Assembly: GCA_027064085.1 (NCBI GenBank)
Contig: JAMOQH010000182.1
Location: 9,697-73,696, forward strand
Source: a bacterium
Lineage (GTDB): Bacteria > UBP6 > JAFGXH01
DNA: 64,000 nt
Direction: 5' to 3'
Position 1 is the stretch's first letter; each line of letters starts with the position of its first letter. A program made the translations under genes and the position numbers. Below the pieces are notes generated by a model. It was not told the origin of the DNA and ran no database searches. It worked only from the letters and a program-made list of their open reading frames with translations. Shown piece by piece: positions 36,890-46,087 of this stretch.

Positions 36890-39034
36890 ATGAACAAATT
36901 GATGTTTGTAGCACCAATTGCAGGAGCATTAGCTCTAATTTATGCATTTATTAAAGCATCTGCTGTAAGCAAGGCAGAGGTAGGTGATGAGAGAATGGCA
37001 ACAATTGCTAAAAATATTAGCGTTGGAGCTATGGCTTTTTTAAAGAGAGAATATACTGTTTTAGCTGGTTTTGTAGTAGTAGTAGCTATTGCATTAGGTC
37101 TTTCAAATGCAGGAAAAGAAAATAGTAGTTATTTGATAGCTTTGTCTTTTATTGTTGGAGCGGTTGCATCTGCATTAGCTGGTTATCTAGGGATGAAAGT
37201 TGCTACTAAAGCTAATGTAAGAACAACAAATGCTGCAAGGACAGGGCTTTCTAAAGCTCTTGGCATTGCCTTTGGAGGTGGTGCCGTTATGGGAATGAGC
37301 GTTGTTGGTCTTGCAACTATTGGCTTAGGTGGATTATTTATACTATATTTTAATATATTTGATGGTAATATGCTTAAAATATTAAATGTTTTAACAGGTT
37401 TCTCATTGGGAGCATCTTCAATTGCTTTATTTGCAAGAGTTGGTGGGGGTATTTATACTAAAGCTGCTGATGTTGGTGCTGACTTAGTTGGTAAAGTGGA
37501 AGCAGGTATTCCTGAGGATCATCCTTTGAATCCTGCAACTATTGCTGATAATGTTGGTGATAATGTTGGTGATGTTGCTGGAATGGGTGCTGATTTATTT
37601 GAATCTTATGTTGGTTCAATTGTTGGCTCTATGGTTCTTGGAACTGCTTTTATGCATCATATTACTAATGCTGGTGGAAAGGGATTGAATGCTATTTTAC
37701 TTCCATTAGTATTAGCTGGTCTTGGTATTCTTGTTTCTATAATAGGAACATTTTTTGTTAGAACATCAGAAGGAAAAAATCCTCAAACAGCACTTAATTT
37801 AGGTACATTTGGTGCAGCTGGAATGATGATTGTCGCATCTTACTTTGTAATAGGAATGTTAATACCCTCTGATGTTAAAGCAAGTGTAATGGGAGCAACA
37901 ATGGATGTTTCTGCTCCTTTAGGTATTTTTTTAGCTGTTATTTTTGGCTTGGTTGCGGGTACTTTAATTGGTATTGCAACAGAGTACTATTGTGCGACAG
38001 GTAAAGGTCCTGTTAATGCAATTGCTAAACAATCAGAAACAGGTGCCGCAACAAATATTATTGCGGGTCTTGGGACAGGGATGCAATCAACTGCTCTTCC
38101 AATTCTTTTAATTGCTGCTGCGATTTTAGGCTCTTATGCTTTTGCAGGGCTTTATGGTGTTGCTATTGCTGCGCTTGGAATGCTTTCAACAACAGGTATT
38201 CAGTTGGCAGTTGATGCTTATGGACCAATTGCAGATAATGCAGGTGGTATTGCTGAAATGGCAGGACTTCCTCATGAGGTAAGAGAAAGAACTGATAAAC
38301 TTGATGCCGTTGGTAATACAACAGCAGCTATTGGTAAAGGTTTTGCTATTGGTAGTGCTGCACTTACTGCACTAGCATTATTTTCAGCTTATATGCAACA
38401 AACAGGAGTTAAAACCATTAATCTTGCAGACCCTAAAGTTATGGCAGGTTTGTTTGTTGGTGGAATGATTCCTTTCTTATTTTCCTCAATGGCAATGAAT
38501 GCTGTTGGTAGAGCAGCTATGGCAATGATTAGAGAAGTACAAAGACAATTTAAAGATATTCCTGAGTTAAAAGCAGCTCTTGAAGTTATGAAAAGAAATG
38601 ATAACGATGTTGATAAAATGAATGAAGCAGACCTTGCAGTTTTTAATGAAGCTGATGGTAAAGCAGAGTATTCAAAATGTGTTGATATTTCAACTGGTGC
38701 AGCAATTAAAGAAATGGTTATGCCTGGTTTACTTGCCATAGTTATTCCAGTGTTAGTTGGTTTTTTTGGTGGAAAAGTTATGCTTGGAGGACTTCTTGCA
38801 GGGGTTACTGTAACAGGAGTTTTAATGGCTCTTTTTATGTCAAATGCTGGTGGAGCATGGGATAATGCTAAAAAATCAATTGAAGAAGCTGGTAAAAAAG
38901 GAACAGAAGCTCATAAAGCATCAGTAGTTGGTGATACTGTTGGTGACCCTTTTAAAGATACAGCTGGTCCTGCACTTAATATCTTAGTTAAGTTAATGAG
39001 TGTTGTTGCTCTTACGATTGCTCCATTATTATAG
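36890..39034 (+). CDS. hppA: Membrane-bound pyrophosphatase, ion-pumping
   Basis: 714 residues, about 16 transmembrane helices. Diagnostic motifs: the PPi/Mg site [49 protein letters not shown] and [14 protein letters not shown], and [20 protein letters not shown] near the C-terminus. The GNTTAA form (Ala, not Lys) marks the K+-dependent subfamily. The ion pumped, Na+ or H+, cannot be decided from these motifs alone. It couples PPi hydrolysis to a membrane ion gradient. It directly follows pth. A structured element begins on the last base of the stop codon. Confidence 0.95.
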   Translation: MNKLMFVAPIAGALALIYAFIKASAVSKAEVGDERMATIAKNISVGAMAFLKREYTVLAGFVVVVAIALGLSNAGKENSSYLIALSFIVGAVASALAGYLGMKVATKANVRTTNAARTGLSKALGIAFGGGAVMGMSVVGLATIGLGGLFILYFNIFDGNMLKILNVLTGFSLGASSIALFARVGGGIYTKAADVGADLVGKVEAGIPEDHPLNPATIADNVGDNVGDVAGMGADLFESYVGSIVGSMVLGTAFMHHITNAGGKGLNAILLPLVLAGLGILVSIIGTFFVRTSEGKNPQTALNLGTFGAAGMMIVASYFVIGMLIPSDVKASVMGATMDVSAPLGIFLAVIFGLVAGTLIGIATEYYCATGKGPVNAIAKQSETGAATNIIAGLGTGMQSTALPILLIAAAILGSYAFAGLYGVAIAALGMLSTTGIQLAVDAYGPIADNAGGIAEMAGLPHEVRERTDKLDAVGNTTAAIGKGFAIGSAALTALALFSAYMQQTGVKTINLADPKVMAGLFVGGMIPFLFSSMAMNAVGRAAMAMIREVQRQFKDIPELKAALEVMKRNDNDVDKMNEADLAVFNEADGKAEYSKCVDISTGAAIKEMVMPGLLAIVIPVLVGFFGGKVMLGGLLAGVTVTGVLMALFMSNAGGAWDNAKKSIEEAGKKGTEAHKASVVGDTVGDPFKDTAGPALNILVKLMSVVALTIAPLL

Positions 39035-39104
39035 CCTTTCATAACCAATTTGGCATGGCCAAAGGGTGAACACAAGATTCGCCCCTACATTGTTTATTAC
39101 AGGC
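39034..39104 (+). repeat. Structured hairpin element, copy 2, with REP-like insert
   Basis: Outer stem GCCT/AGGC starts on the G of the hppA stop codon; internal loop TTC opposite TAC; stem ATAA/TTAT; C-T mismatch; stem CAAT/ATTG. The 39-base insert holds two hairpins, TTGGC/GCCAA and GGGTGAA/TTCGCCC, the second on its reverse strand reading GTAGGGGCGAATC, a typical REP head. The 331-base gap 39035-39365 otherwise holds only A/T-rich sequence and small dyads such as ATAGATA/TATCTAT near 39267. Confidence 0.6.
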
Positions 39105-39365
39105 AAAATTTCACTAAATTTATAAAAAATTCATTAAAATTTTAGCACTCAACCAATATAAATATTGTTTTCGCTTTGTTGAAAATATAATATTTTCTTG
39201 ATTTACACATAAAGACACAATTTATTTGACACTACCACAAAAATGATGTGTACCCCTAAAAATAGATAGATTTTATTTATCTATATTCTAAGGCGATTTT
39301 TATAATAATACTTATTTATTTAATATTTATATGATATAATCACTTTTTTAGCTTAAGGAAGCCAA

Positions 39366-40337
39366 ATGATAGAGAAAAAAACAAACTTACATCCAAGAAA
39401 TAAGCATAATATGGGATATGACTTTAAAGAACTAATAAAAACAAGTCCAGAATTGTCTCCATTTGTGATTTTAAATAAATATAACAACCAATCTATTGAT
39501 TTTGCTAATCCAGAAGCAGTATCAATGTTAAATAAATCATTATTAAAGCATCATTATAAAATTGAGTATTGGAATATACCAAAAGGTTATTTATCTCCTC
39601 CTATCCCGGGGAGAGCTGATTATATTCATTATTTAGCTGATTTATTGGCAAGTAGTAATAATGATAAAATCCCAAAAGGAAAAAAAATAAAATGCCTTGA
39701 TATAGGTGTTGGGGCAAATTGTATTTATCCCATTATTGGAAATAAAGAATATAATTGGTCATTTATTGGTTCAGATATAGAACCAATTGCAATCAAATCT
39801 GCAAAAAATATTATTGAAAACAATAAGTTAGAAAGAAATATAAAAATAAAATTACAAAAAAGCTCAAAGAATATATTTAAAGGAATAATTAATGATAATA
39901 AATTTGATTTAACTATTTGCAACCCTCCATTTCATACTTCTCTTAGAGAGGCAAACGCTGGAACTATTCGTAAATTAAATAATTTGAAAAATTTAAAGAA
40001 AAAACAAAATAATAAAGTAATATCTAAACGTAACAACGCACCCATTTTAAACTTTGGTGGTAAAAGTAATGAATTATGGTGTGAAGGCGGAGAAAAAAAA
40101 TTCATAGAAAAGATGATAATACAAAGTAAAGAATTCTCTTTATCGTGTTTTTGGTTTACAACATTAGTTGCTAAAAAAACACATCTAAAACATATATATT
40201 ATACCTTAGATAAAGTAAAAGCTACAGAAGTAAAAATTATAGAAATGTCACAAGGTAACAAGATAAGTCGTGTTATTGCATGGACTTTTTTAACTAAAGA
40301 GCAACAGGATAAATGGATAAATAAAAGGTGGAAGTAG
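39366..40337 (+). CDS. rlmF: 23S rRNA (adenine-1618-N6)-methyltransferase
   Basis: 323 residues. The N-terminus LHPRNKHNMGYDFKELI is distinctive for RlmF (YbiN), followed by PGRADYIHYLADLL, the SAM-binding CLDIGVGANCIYPIIG and the N6-adenine catalytic motif ICNPPFHTS (NPPF). It methylates A1618 of 23S rRNA. A Lys/Asn-rich linker (about 205-230) lies in the same place as in homologues. Monocistronic; convergent with the rhodanese gene. Confidence 0.9.
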   Translation: MIEKKTNLHPRNKHNMGYDFKELIKTSPELSPFVILNKYNNQSIDFANPEAVSMLNKSLLKHHYKIEYWNIPKGYLSPPIPGRADYIHYLADLLASSNNDKIPKGKKIKCLDIGVGANCIYPIIGNKEYNWSFIGSDIEPIAIKSAKNIIENNKLERNIKIKLQKSSKNIFKGIINDNKFDLTICNPPFHTSLREANAGTIRKLNNLKNLKKKQNNKVISKRNNAPILNFGGKSNELWCEGGEKKFIEKMIIQSKEFSLSCFWFTTLVAKKTHLKHIYYTLDKVKATEVKIIEMSQGNKISRVIAWTFLTKEQQDKWINKRWK

Positions 40338-40356
40338 TTTATTTAATATATTAATA

Positions 40357-40761
40357 TCATGCAGTTTTAGCACTTAAATATTCAGAAATAGCCACCCAAC
40401 CACCTTTTAATGCTACAGCTTTAAATCCTAAGAGTCCTAAAAGTGTTGTAATTGCAATAGCTCTTGCTCCAGTATGACATAAAACAATGATTTCTTTATT
40501 TTTATCTAATTTAGCAATATTTTCTTCTGTAAAAAGAGTATTCATGCTTATATTTAAAACATCTCCATAAGTAAATTTTGTAAAGTCTAGCTCTTCTTCT
40601 GTTCTAATATCTAATGTTAAAATGTTCTCTTTTCTTTTTAATCTTGCAATGAAATCACTTACTTCTATTCTGCAAGGTGCTACTTCTAAAACATCTTTAG
40701 TCATTGGTGAAAACATTTGGTTAAAAATATTAATTAATTCTGTATTCATCTTTTCCTCCAA
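40357..40761 (-). CDS. Single-domain rhodanese-like protein
   Basis: 134 residues. Rhodanese fold with the segment NILTLDIRTEEELDFTKFTYGDVLNI (LDVR.. and the D-E motif; shown as LDIRTEEELDF) and active-site loop VLCHTGARA, where Cys is the sulfur-accepting residue. The six-residue loop of CHTGAR type fits sulfurtransferases or thiol-persulfide carriers. The N-terminal 25 residues are an extra helix. No sulfur-metabolism partner is adjacent; role undefined. Confidence 0.82.
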   Translation of the reverse strand: MEEKMNTELINIFNQMFSPMTKDVLEVAPCRIEVSDFIARLKRKENILTLDIRTEEELDFTKFTYGDVLNISMNTLFTEENIAKLDKNKEIIVLCHTGARAIAITTLLGLLGFKAVALKGGWVAISEYLSAKTA

Positions 40762-40807
40762 AATAATAGGTGATAGTACATCATAGAAAACATTATGTCA
40801 AAATAGA

Positions 40808-40835
40808 TTGTAATATAGAAAAAATAATCTATAAT
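40808..40835 (+). promoter_or_regulatory. Promoter of apbE
   Basis: TTGTAA at 40808-40813, a 16-base spacer and TATAAT at 40830-40835, 22 bases before the ATG. Confidence 0.55.
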
Positions 40836-40857
40836 TATATTTTATGAATAGGACACC

Positions 40858-41775
40858 ATGAAACTCTGTATAACCTTTTTAATAATAATAATTTCTATTT
40901 CATGTAATAAGCAAGGCAAATTTGAAAAGTTTGATATTTTCAAATTAGAGTTTTTTAAAATGGGTACAGATTTATCTGTAAAATATGTAGCTAAAAAAAG
41001 AAATATAAAACTTGAAAAAGAAATAAAAGAATATATTGATCAATTTGATAAAGAAAATAGTTTTTATAAAAAAGAAAGTTATTTATCTAAACTTAATAAT
41101 TTAAATGATAATCAAAGTTTAAAAGTAGTTCATTCTTTTTGTAAATTGTTAGAAATATCTGTAAATTACCAAAAAAGTACTGAAAATAGGTTTAATATTG
41201 CTTATAAATCACCTAAAAAGTTTAGAAATTTAGACAATTTACAAATTAATTGTAAAAAGGATATAATAAAAGTAATAAAAAAAGGGACAATTTTAGATAC
41301 AGGAGGTATAGCTAAAGGGTATTCTATAGATAAAACAGCCTATATCTTGAAAAAATATAATTATAAAAATTTTATTATAAATTATGGTGGAGATATGCTT
41401 ATTTGTGGTAAAAAACCAAATAATAAAAATTGGACTATAGGTATAAAAGATCCATTTAATACATCAAAATTATTAAAAATAATAAGTAAAAATACTAAAA
41501 GTTGCTATTCTGTTGCAACTTCAGGAGATTATAAAAGATATATAGTTAAAAATGGTAAAAAATATTCTCATATAATAAATCCTAAAACAGGTTTATCAGT
41601 AGAAGATGCACATTCCGTTACAGTTATTTCTGATAATGCGATAAAATCAGATGTTTTAGCAACAGCAATATCTGTAGGAAATAAAGATATAGCTTATATT
41701 AAAAGAATGAAAAGGAAGTTTAATATTAAAATATATATACTTATAGGCAACAATAGAAAATTGTTAGAGTATTGA
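40858..41775 (+). CDS. apbE: FAD:protein FMN transferase (ApbE family)
   Basis: 305 residues with lipoprotein leader ending ISISC. Family signatures: MGTDLSVKYVAKKR, LDTGGIAKGYSIDKTA, INYGGDMLICGKKP, SVATSGDYKRY, YSHIINPKTGLSVED and SDVLATAISV. It covalently attaches FMN to threonine of periplasmic flavoproteins such as NqrB/C or RnfD/G; none of those is in this window. The slightly short length and AT-rich Lys/Asn bias follow the genome. A small hairpin (ACTTTT/AAAAGT, near 41809) may terminate it. Confidence 0.9.
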   Translation: MKLCITFLIIIISISCNKQGKFEKFDIFKLEFFKMGTDLSVKYVAKKRNIKLEKEIKEYIDQFDKENSFYKKESYLSKLNNLNDNQSLKVVHSFCKLLEISVNYQKSTENRFNIAYKSPKKFRNLDNLQINCKKDIIKVIKKGTILDTGGIAKGYSIDKTAYILKKYNYKNFIINYGGDMLICGKKPNNKNWTIGIKDPFNTSKLLKIISKNTKSCYSVATSGDYKRYIVKNGKKYSHIINPKTGLSVEDAHSVTVISDNAIKSDVLATAISVGNKDIAYIKRMKRKFNIKIYILIGNNRKLLEY

Positions 41776-41846
41776 TTAATACATCAGTAAATTTAAAAAT
41801 AAGATATACTTTTATTTGTAAAAGTTAGCTTATTTTTGTGAAGAAA

Positions 41847-41878
41847 ACACTGCTGACAGTGGTTGATGAACCTCTGTA
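41847..41878. repeat. Hairpin pair between apbE and the RND operon
   Basis: CACTG, loop CTGA, CAGTG at 41849-41862 and GGTT/AACC at 41861-41872; the reverse strand reads GTACAGAGGTTCATCAACC, a REP-like head. It lies between convergent genes and is weaker than the structured family elsewhere. Confidence 0.3.
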
Positions 41879-41883
41879 CCTGA

Positions 41884-44800
41884 TTAATTAAATTTAATTC
41901 TATAAAGTATTGAATACATCAAAGGAACAACAATTAAAGTTATTAATGTTGCAAATGAAAGTCCAAAAATTAATGAAACGGACATAGATTCCCATAAAGG
42001 ACCTCCTCCTAACCATAATGGAATTAAACCTCCAACCGTTGTTAAAGTTGTTAAAAATATAGGTCTTAGTCTTGTTTGAGATGCCGAAATAATAGCTTTT
42101 TGAGGTTCTGACTTTAATTCCTCTATCTCTAGTCTTATTTTATCCATTAAAACATTAGCATTATTAATTACTATCCCAGAAAGTGATATTACCCCTAAAA
42201 GAGTCATAAATCCAAAAGATGCTCCTGTTAATCTTAAACCTAAAACTACCCCTATTATTGTAAGTGGCACTATCGTAAACAAGATTAACGGTTTTCTAAA
42301 AGAATTAAACTGCAATACAAGTAACAGAATAATAATTAAACCTGCTATAGGCAATTTTTCCGAAATTGATTTATTTGCTATATCTGATTCGGCTGCTTCT
42401 CCTGCTAAACTTGCACTATACCCATATTCAAGCTTTGAATTTAATTTATTAAGGTATTTTCTTAATTTTTGATTAACAACACTAGCAACAACTCCATCTT
42501 TTAAATCAGCTTGTACCGTAATAGTTCTATATCTGTTTCTACGAATAATCTTTGAATATCCATAATAAGGTTTTATATTTGCAATTTGATTTAATGGGAT
42601 TGATTTACCCCCTGATGTAGAAAATACATTAATTGTTCTAAGCTCATTAATATTAAGTTTTTTACCATTAATAGACTTTAAATCTATAGTTATAATATTT
42701 GATCCTTCTCTATATTCATCAATTTTTAATCCACTTAAGGCAGTTTGGAGTGAAATTGCTATATCAAAATTAGATATATTTGCATGATAAGCTTTTACTG
42801 GATTTATCTCTATTTTAAATCTAAGAGTTTTTTCTCCCCAATTATCTGTAATCATACTTATTTCATTCATTTTACTAAGTTTATTTTTAATCTTTTTAAC
42901 AATTTTTTGTACTTCTTTTTCATTTTCTCCTGAAACTCTAATTTCGACAGGATAATTTACAGGAACACCAAGAGGAGTAGCTGCAACTCTAATATTTGCA
43001 TCAGGATAAGTTTTTAAAGAATAATTATTTATGACTTTTTTAATATGTTTAAACTCTTTAATATCTGTTATATTTAAAAGCATAAAAGCAAAATCTGTAG
43101 ATGGTGCTTTTGGGTTATGTGATAATATATATCTTGGACCACTTTCTCCAATATATGAAATCCAAGATACCACTCCATTTTTACGATTTTTATTAACTTT
43201 CAATTCTTTTTTTATTAAACTTTCTATACCGCTAACAACTTTTTCTGTTTCATTTAATGAAGTTAATGCAGGCATATTTATTTTAACTGTTAGATTTTTT
43301 GCATCAGAACTTGGAAAGAACTGTTTTTTTATAAATGTAGCATTGTATATTGCAACACCCATAAGTGAAAAAATTATTAATAGCGAAATTAATTTGTTTC
43401 TTAATACCCATATTAATGTTTTTTTATAAGTTTTGTAAATAATATTATTATAATTTTCTTTATTTTCTTTATTTTTTTTGGGGTTAATTAATTTTATTGC
43501 TAATAAAGGTATGATAGTTATAGATAATAACCAAGAACTTAAAAGTGTAATAGTTACAACTTTAAAAATAGCAGAAGTGTACTCTCCAACTTTAGAATCA
43601 GCTAAAAATATAGGTAAAAATGCAGAAGAAGTTATTAAAGATGATATTAAAAGAGGTTTATATAATTCTTTCGTTGAAGAAACTGCAGCTTTATAAGGGG
43701 ACATACCATTTTTTATTTGTACCAAAATTGATTCTGATACCACAATTGAATTATCAACAAGCATTCCTAAAGCAATTAATAATGCGGCTAGTGATACTTG
43801 ATTGATTCCTAATTTAAAAAAATACATAGCCAAAAATGTCATTATTATAGTAATAGGTATCATACTTGCAACTAGTATTCCTGTTTTAATTCCTAATAAA
43901 ATGAGTAATATTAATATAACAATTACTATACTCTGAATTAAATTAATTAAAAAATTATTAACAGAGTTACTTACTATATCTGGTTGAAAATACATTATAT
44001 CCATATCCATTCCATAAGGAATATCTTTTTTTAATATTTTAAGAGTTTTTTTCACATCCTTACCAAGATTTATAATATTTCCACCCTTTCTCATAGAAAT
44101 AGCAAGAATTAAAGAATCTTCTCCTGATGAATGAACTTTTTCTTTAGCTGGATTTACATATCCTCTTTTTATATCAACTAAGTCTTTTAAAAAGAATACA
44201 TCTTTCTGATTAGGCAATCTAACTATAGTATTTTTTAATTCTTCTATATTTTTAAAATTACCTGATGGTTCAAGATAGATAATTTTTTTGTTATCTAGCT
44301 CTATGCTTCCACCAGGAGTGATAATGTTTTGTTGATTGAGTAATTTTTTAATATATAAAGGTGGAATATTAAACTTAGCTAATTTTTCATTATTATATTC
44401 TATAAATATTTTTTCTTTTTGTTCTCCTATAATTTTTACTTTTGCAACATCTTTTATATTTAATAAATTATTTCTAACTTTATCTGAAATATCTTTTAAT
44501 TCTTTATAACTAAAATCCTTTCCTTTGATAGAGATTAGTGTTCCAAAGACTTCACCAAATTCATCATTTATAAAAGGACCATAAATTCCTTTAGGTAAAC
44601 TTGTTTTAACTGTGTTGACTTTTCTTCTTAAAGTATCCCATATTGGCCTCATGTTTTTATAATCTTCTTTAATATTAACATAAATAATTGATACCCCCGC
44701 CTTGGATTCACTTTTAATAAAATCTATTTCAGGCATTTCTTGTATTTTTTTTTCTAATTTATCTGTAACTAATTTTTCAATTTTTTCAGGTGTTGCACCT

Positions 44801-44955
44801 GGAAACACAGTCATAACAGTTGCAACTCTAATGGTAAAAGCAGGAAACTCTGATTGTGAAATAGATTTGAAAGTCATTAATCCTGCAACTATCACTATTA
44901 CTAATGCAATAACAGTGACTCTATTATTTTTTATTGCTAATTTAGTAAGTTTCAT
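41884..44955 (-). CDS. RND efflux pump inner-membrane subunit (AcrB/MdtB-like)
   Basis: 1023 residues with 12 predicted transmembrane helices in the two-times-six RND layout. N-terminus MKLTKLAIKNNRVTVIALVI; motif LGMLVDNSIVVSESIL in helix 4 where the usual Asp pair is Asp-Asn; LLGVISLSGIVINNANVLMD in helix 10 and PLTIIGVVLGLRLTGASFGF. Large extracytoplasmic loops carry PGATPEKIEKLVTDKLE near 50. Proton-driven export of hydrophobic compounds out of the cell together with the adaptor and the TolC-type protein. It is third in the operon and followed by a REP-like spacer. Confidence 0.92.
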   Translation of the reverse strand: MKLTKLAIKNNRVTVIALVIVIVAGLMTFKSISQSEFPAFTIRVATVMTVFPGATPEKIEKLVTDKLEKKIQEMPEIDFIKSESKAGVSIIYVNIKEDYKNMRPIWDTLRRKVNTVKTSLPKGIYGPFINDEFGEVFGTLISIKGKDFSYKELKDISDKVRNNLLNIKDVAKVKIIGEQKEKIFIEYNNEKLAKFNIPPLYIKKLLNQQNIITPGGSIELDNKKIIYLEPSGNFKNIEELKNTIVRLPNQKDVFFLKDLVDIKRGYVNPAKEKVHSSGEDSLILAISMRKGGNIINLGKDVKKTLKILKKDIPYGMDMDIMYFQPDIVSNSVNNFLINLIQSIVIVILILLILLGIKTGILVASMIPITIIMTFLAMYFFKLGINQVSLAALLIALGMLVDNSIVVSESILVQIKNGMSPYKAAVSSTKELYKPLLISSLITSSAFLPIFLADSKVGEYTSAIFKVVTITLLSSWLLSITIIPLLAIKLINPKKNKENKENYNNIIYKTYKKTLIWVLRNKLISLLIIFSLMGVAIYNATFIKKQFFPSSDAKNLTVKINMPALTSLNETEKVVSGIESLIKKELKVNKNRKNGVVSWISYIGESGPRYILSHNPKAPSTDFAFMLLNITDIKEFKHIKKVINNYSLKTYPDANIRVAATPLGVPVNYPVEIRVSGENEKEVQKIVKKIKNKLSKMNEISMITDNWGEKTLRFKIEINPVKAYHANISNFDIAISLQTALSGLKIDEYREGSNIITIDLKSINGKKLNINELRTINVFSTSGGKSIPLNQIANIKPYYGYSKIIRRNRYRTITVQADLKDGVVASVVNQKLRKYLNKLNSKLEYGYSASLAGEAAESDIANKSISEKLPIAGLIIILLLVLQFNSFRKPLILFTIVPLTIIGVVLGLRLTGASFGFMTLLGVISLSGIVINNANVLMDKIRLEIEELKSEPQKAIISASQTRLRPIFLTTLTTVGGLIPLWLGGGPLWESMSVSLIFGLSFATLITLIVVPLMYSILYRIKFN

Positions 44956-44956
44956 A

Positions 44957-46069
44957 CTACTCTCCTAAAACTCTAACTTTTAAGCCATCTTTCATTTTAT
45001 TAACACCAGCGATAACAATTTTATCTCCTAGTTTTACTCCAGAAAATACTTCAAACCCTTTATTTGTTAATTTACCTAGTTTTACATGAGTTTTTTTTAC
45101 CACACCAATATTATTTTTTATATTTTTTATTATATATACATATTTTGATTGACTATCTTCATTAACAGCAAGGGTAGGTATAGTTATTTTATTTTTATTT
45201 CTTCTTTTATTTAAATTAATTTTTACTTTAGCAACCATACCCGTAAGGATTTTATTATTTGTGTTTTCAAGTTCTATAGTTACAGGAAAAAGGGGAGTGT
45301 TTAATTTAGGAGAAACTCCGATTTTAGTAATTTTACCATTAAATGTTTTGTTCTTTAAGCTATTAAATTTAACTATAGTTTTCATTCCTAATTTAATTTT
45401 ATTCATTACTGTTTCAGGTATCCCAACTTCTACTTCTGTTTTTTTACCATAGTTTAATACGACAACAGGCATTCCTGCTGCAATATTTTCATTTTCCTTT
45501 TGTAAGATGTAAGCAATAACTCCATTATCAGGAGCTTTAATTGTAGCATACTTTAGTTGTAATTTTGCTTGTTTTATTTTATTTAAAATTGCACTTATAC
45601 CTGTTTTTGAAACTTCGTACATAGTTAAAGCCTTTTCATAATCATTTTTAGAAACATTCTGTTCTTCATACAAAGCTTTTATTCTTTTATATGTTGATTC
45701 TGCATTTTTTGCCTTTGCTTTTATATTTTTTAATGCAATGTTTGCTTCTCTTAATTTTAATTTATAAACTTCAGGATCAAGTTCAGCAATAATTTGTCCT
45801 TTTTTTACTTTATCGCCAAGTTTTACATATATTTTTTTGATATTTCCAGATATTTTAAAACTTATTTTAGCTTGTTCTTGTGGCATGGATATCCCGGAAA
45901 ATGATAAATCTTGATTTTCAGAGGAGCTTTTAATTGTATGATATTTAACGGGTCTTATCACCTCTTTATAGATTTTTATATCTTTCTTATTAGAACAGGA
46001 AATAAAAACTAATGAAACTAATACTAATATTGATAACTTTTGTATTTTTCTTAATTTACTATTATACAT
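44957..46069 (-). CDS. RND efflux periplasmic adaptor (membrane fusion protein)
   Basis: 370 residues, lipoprotein leader (LSILVLVSLVFISC). Lipoyl-type half motifs (VKLGDKVKKGQIIAELDPEV; ATIKAPDNGVIAYIL, about 80-180) flank a coiled hairpin (about 100-160; ANIALKNIKAKAKNAESTY), followed by the beta-barrel (about 205-285) and membrane-proximal domain. It links the RND pump to TolC. One base separates its stop from the pump gene, and 18 bases separate it from the TolC-type gene upstream. Confidence 0.9.
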   Translation of the reverse strand: MYNSKLRKIQKLSILVLVSLVFISCSNKKDIKIYKEVIRPVKYHTIKSSSENQDLSFSGISMPQEQAKISFKISGNIKKIYVKLGDKVKKGQIIAELDPEVYKLKLREANIALKNIKAKAKNAESTYKRIKALYEEQNVSKNDYEKALTMYEVSKTGISAILNKIKQAKLQLKYATIKAPDNGVIAYILQKENENIAAGMPVVVLNYGKKTEVEVGIPETVMNKIKLGMKTIVKFNSLKNKTFNGKITKIGVSPKLNTPLFPVTIELENTNNKILTGMVAKVKINLNKRRNKNKITIPTLAVNEDSQSKYVYIIKNIKNNIGVVKKTHVKLGKLTNKGFEVFSGVKLGDKIVIAGVNKMKDGLKVRVLGE

Positions 46070-46087
46070 TTTTCCTCCTTTGATAAA

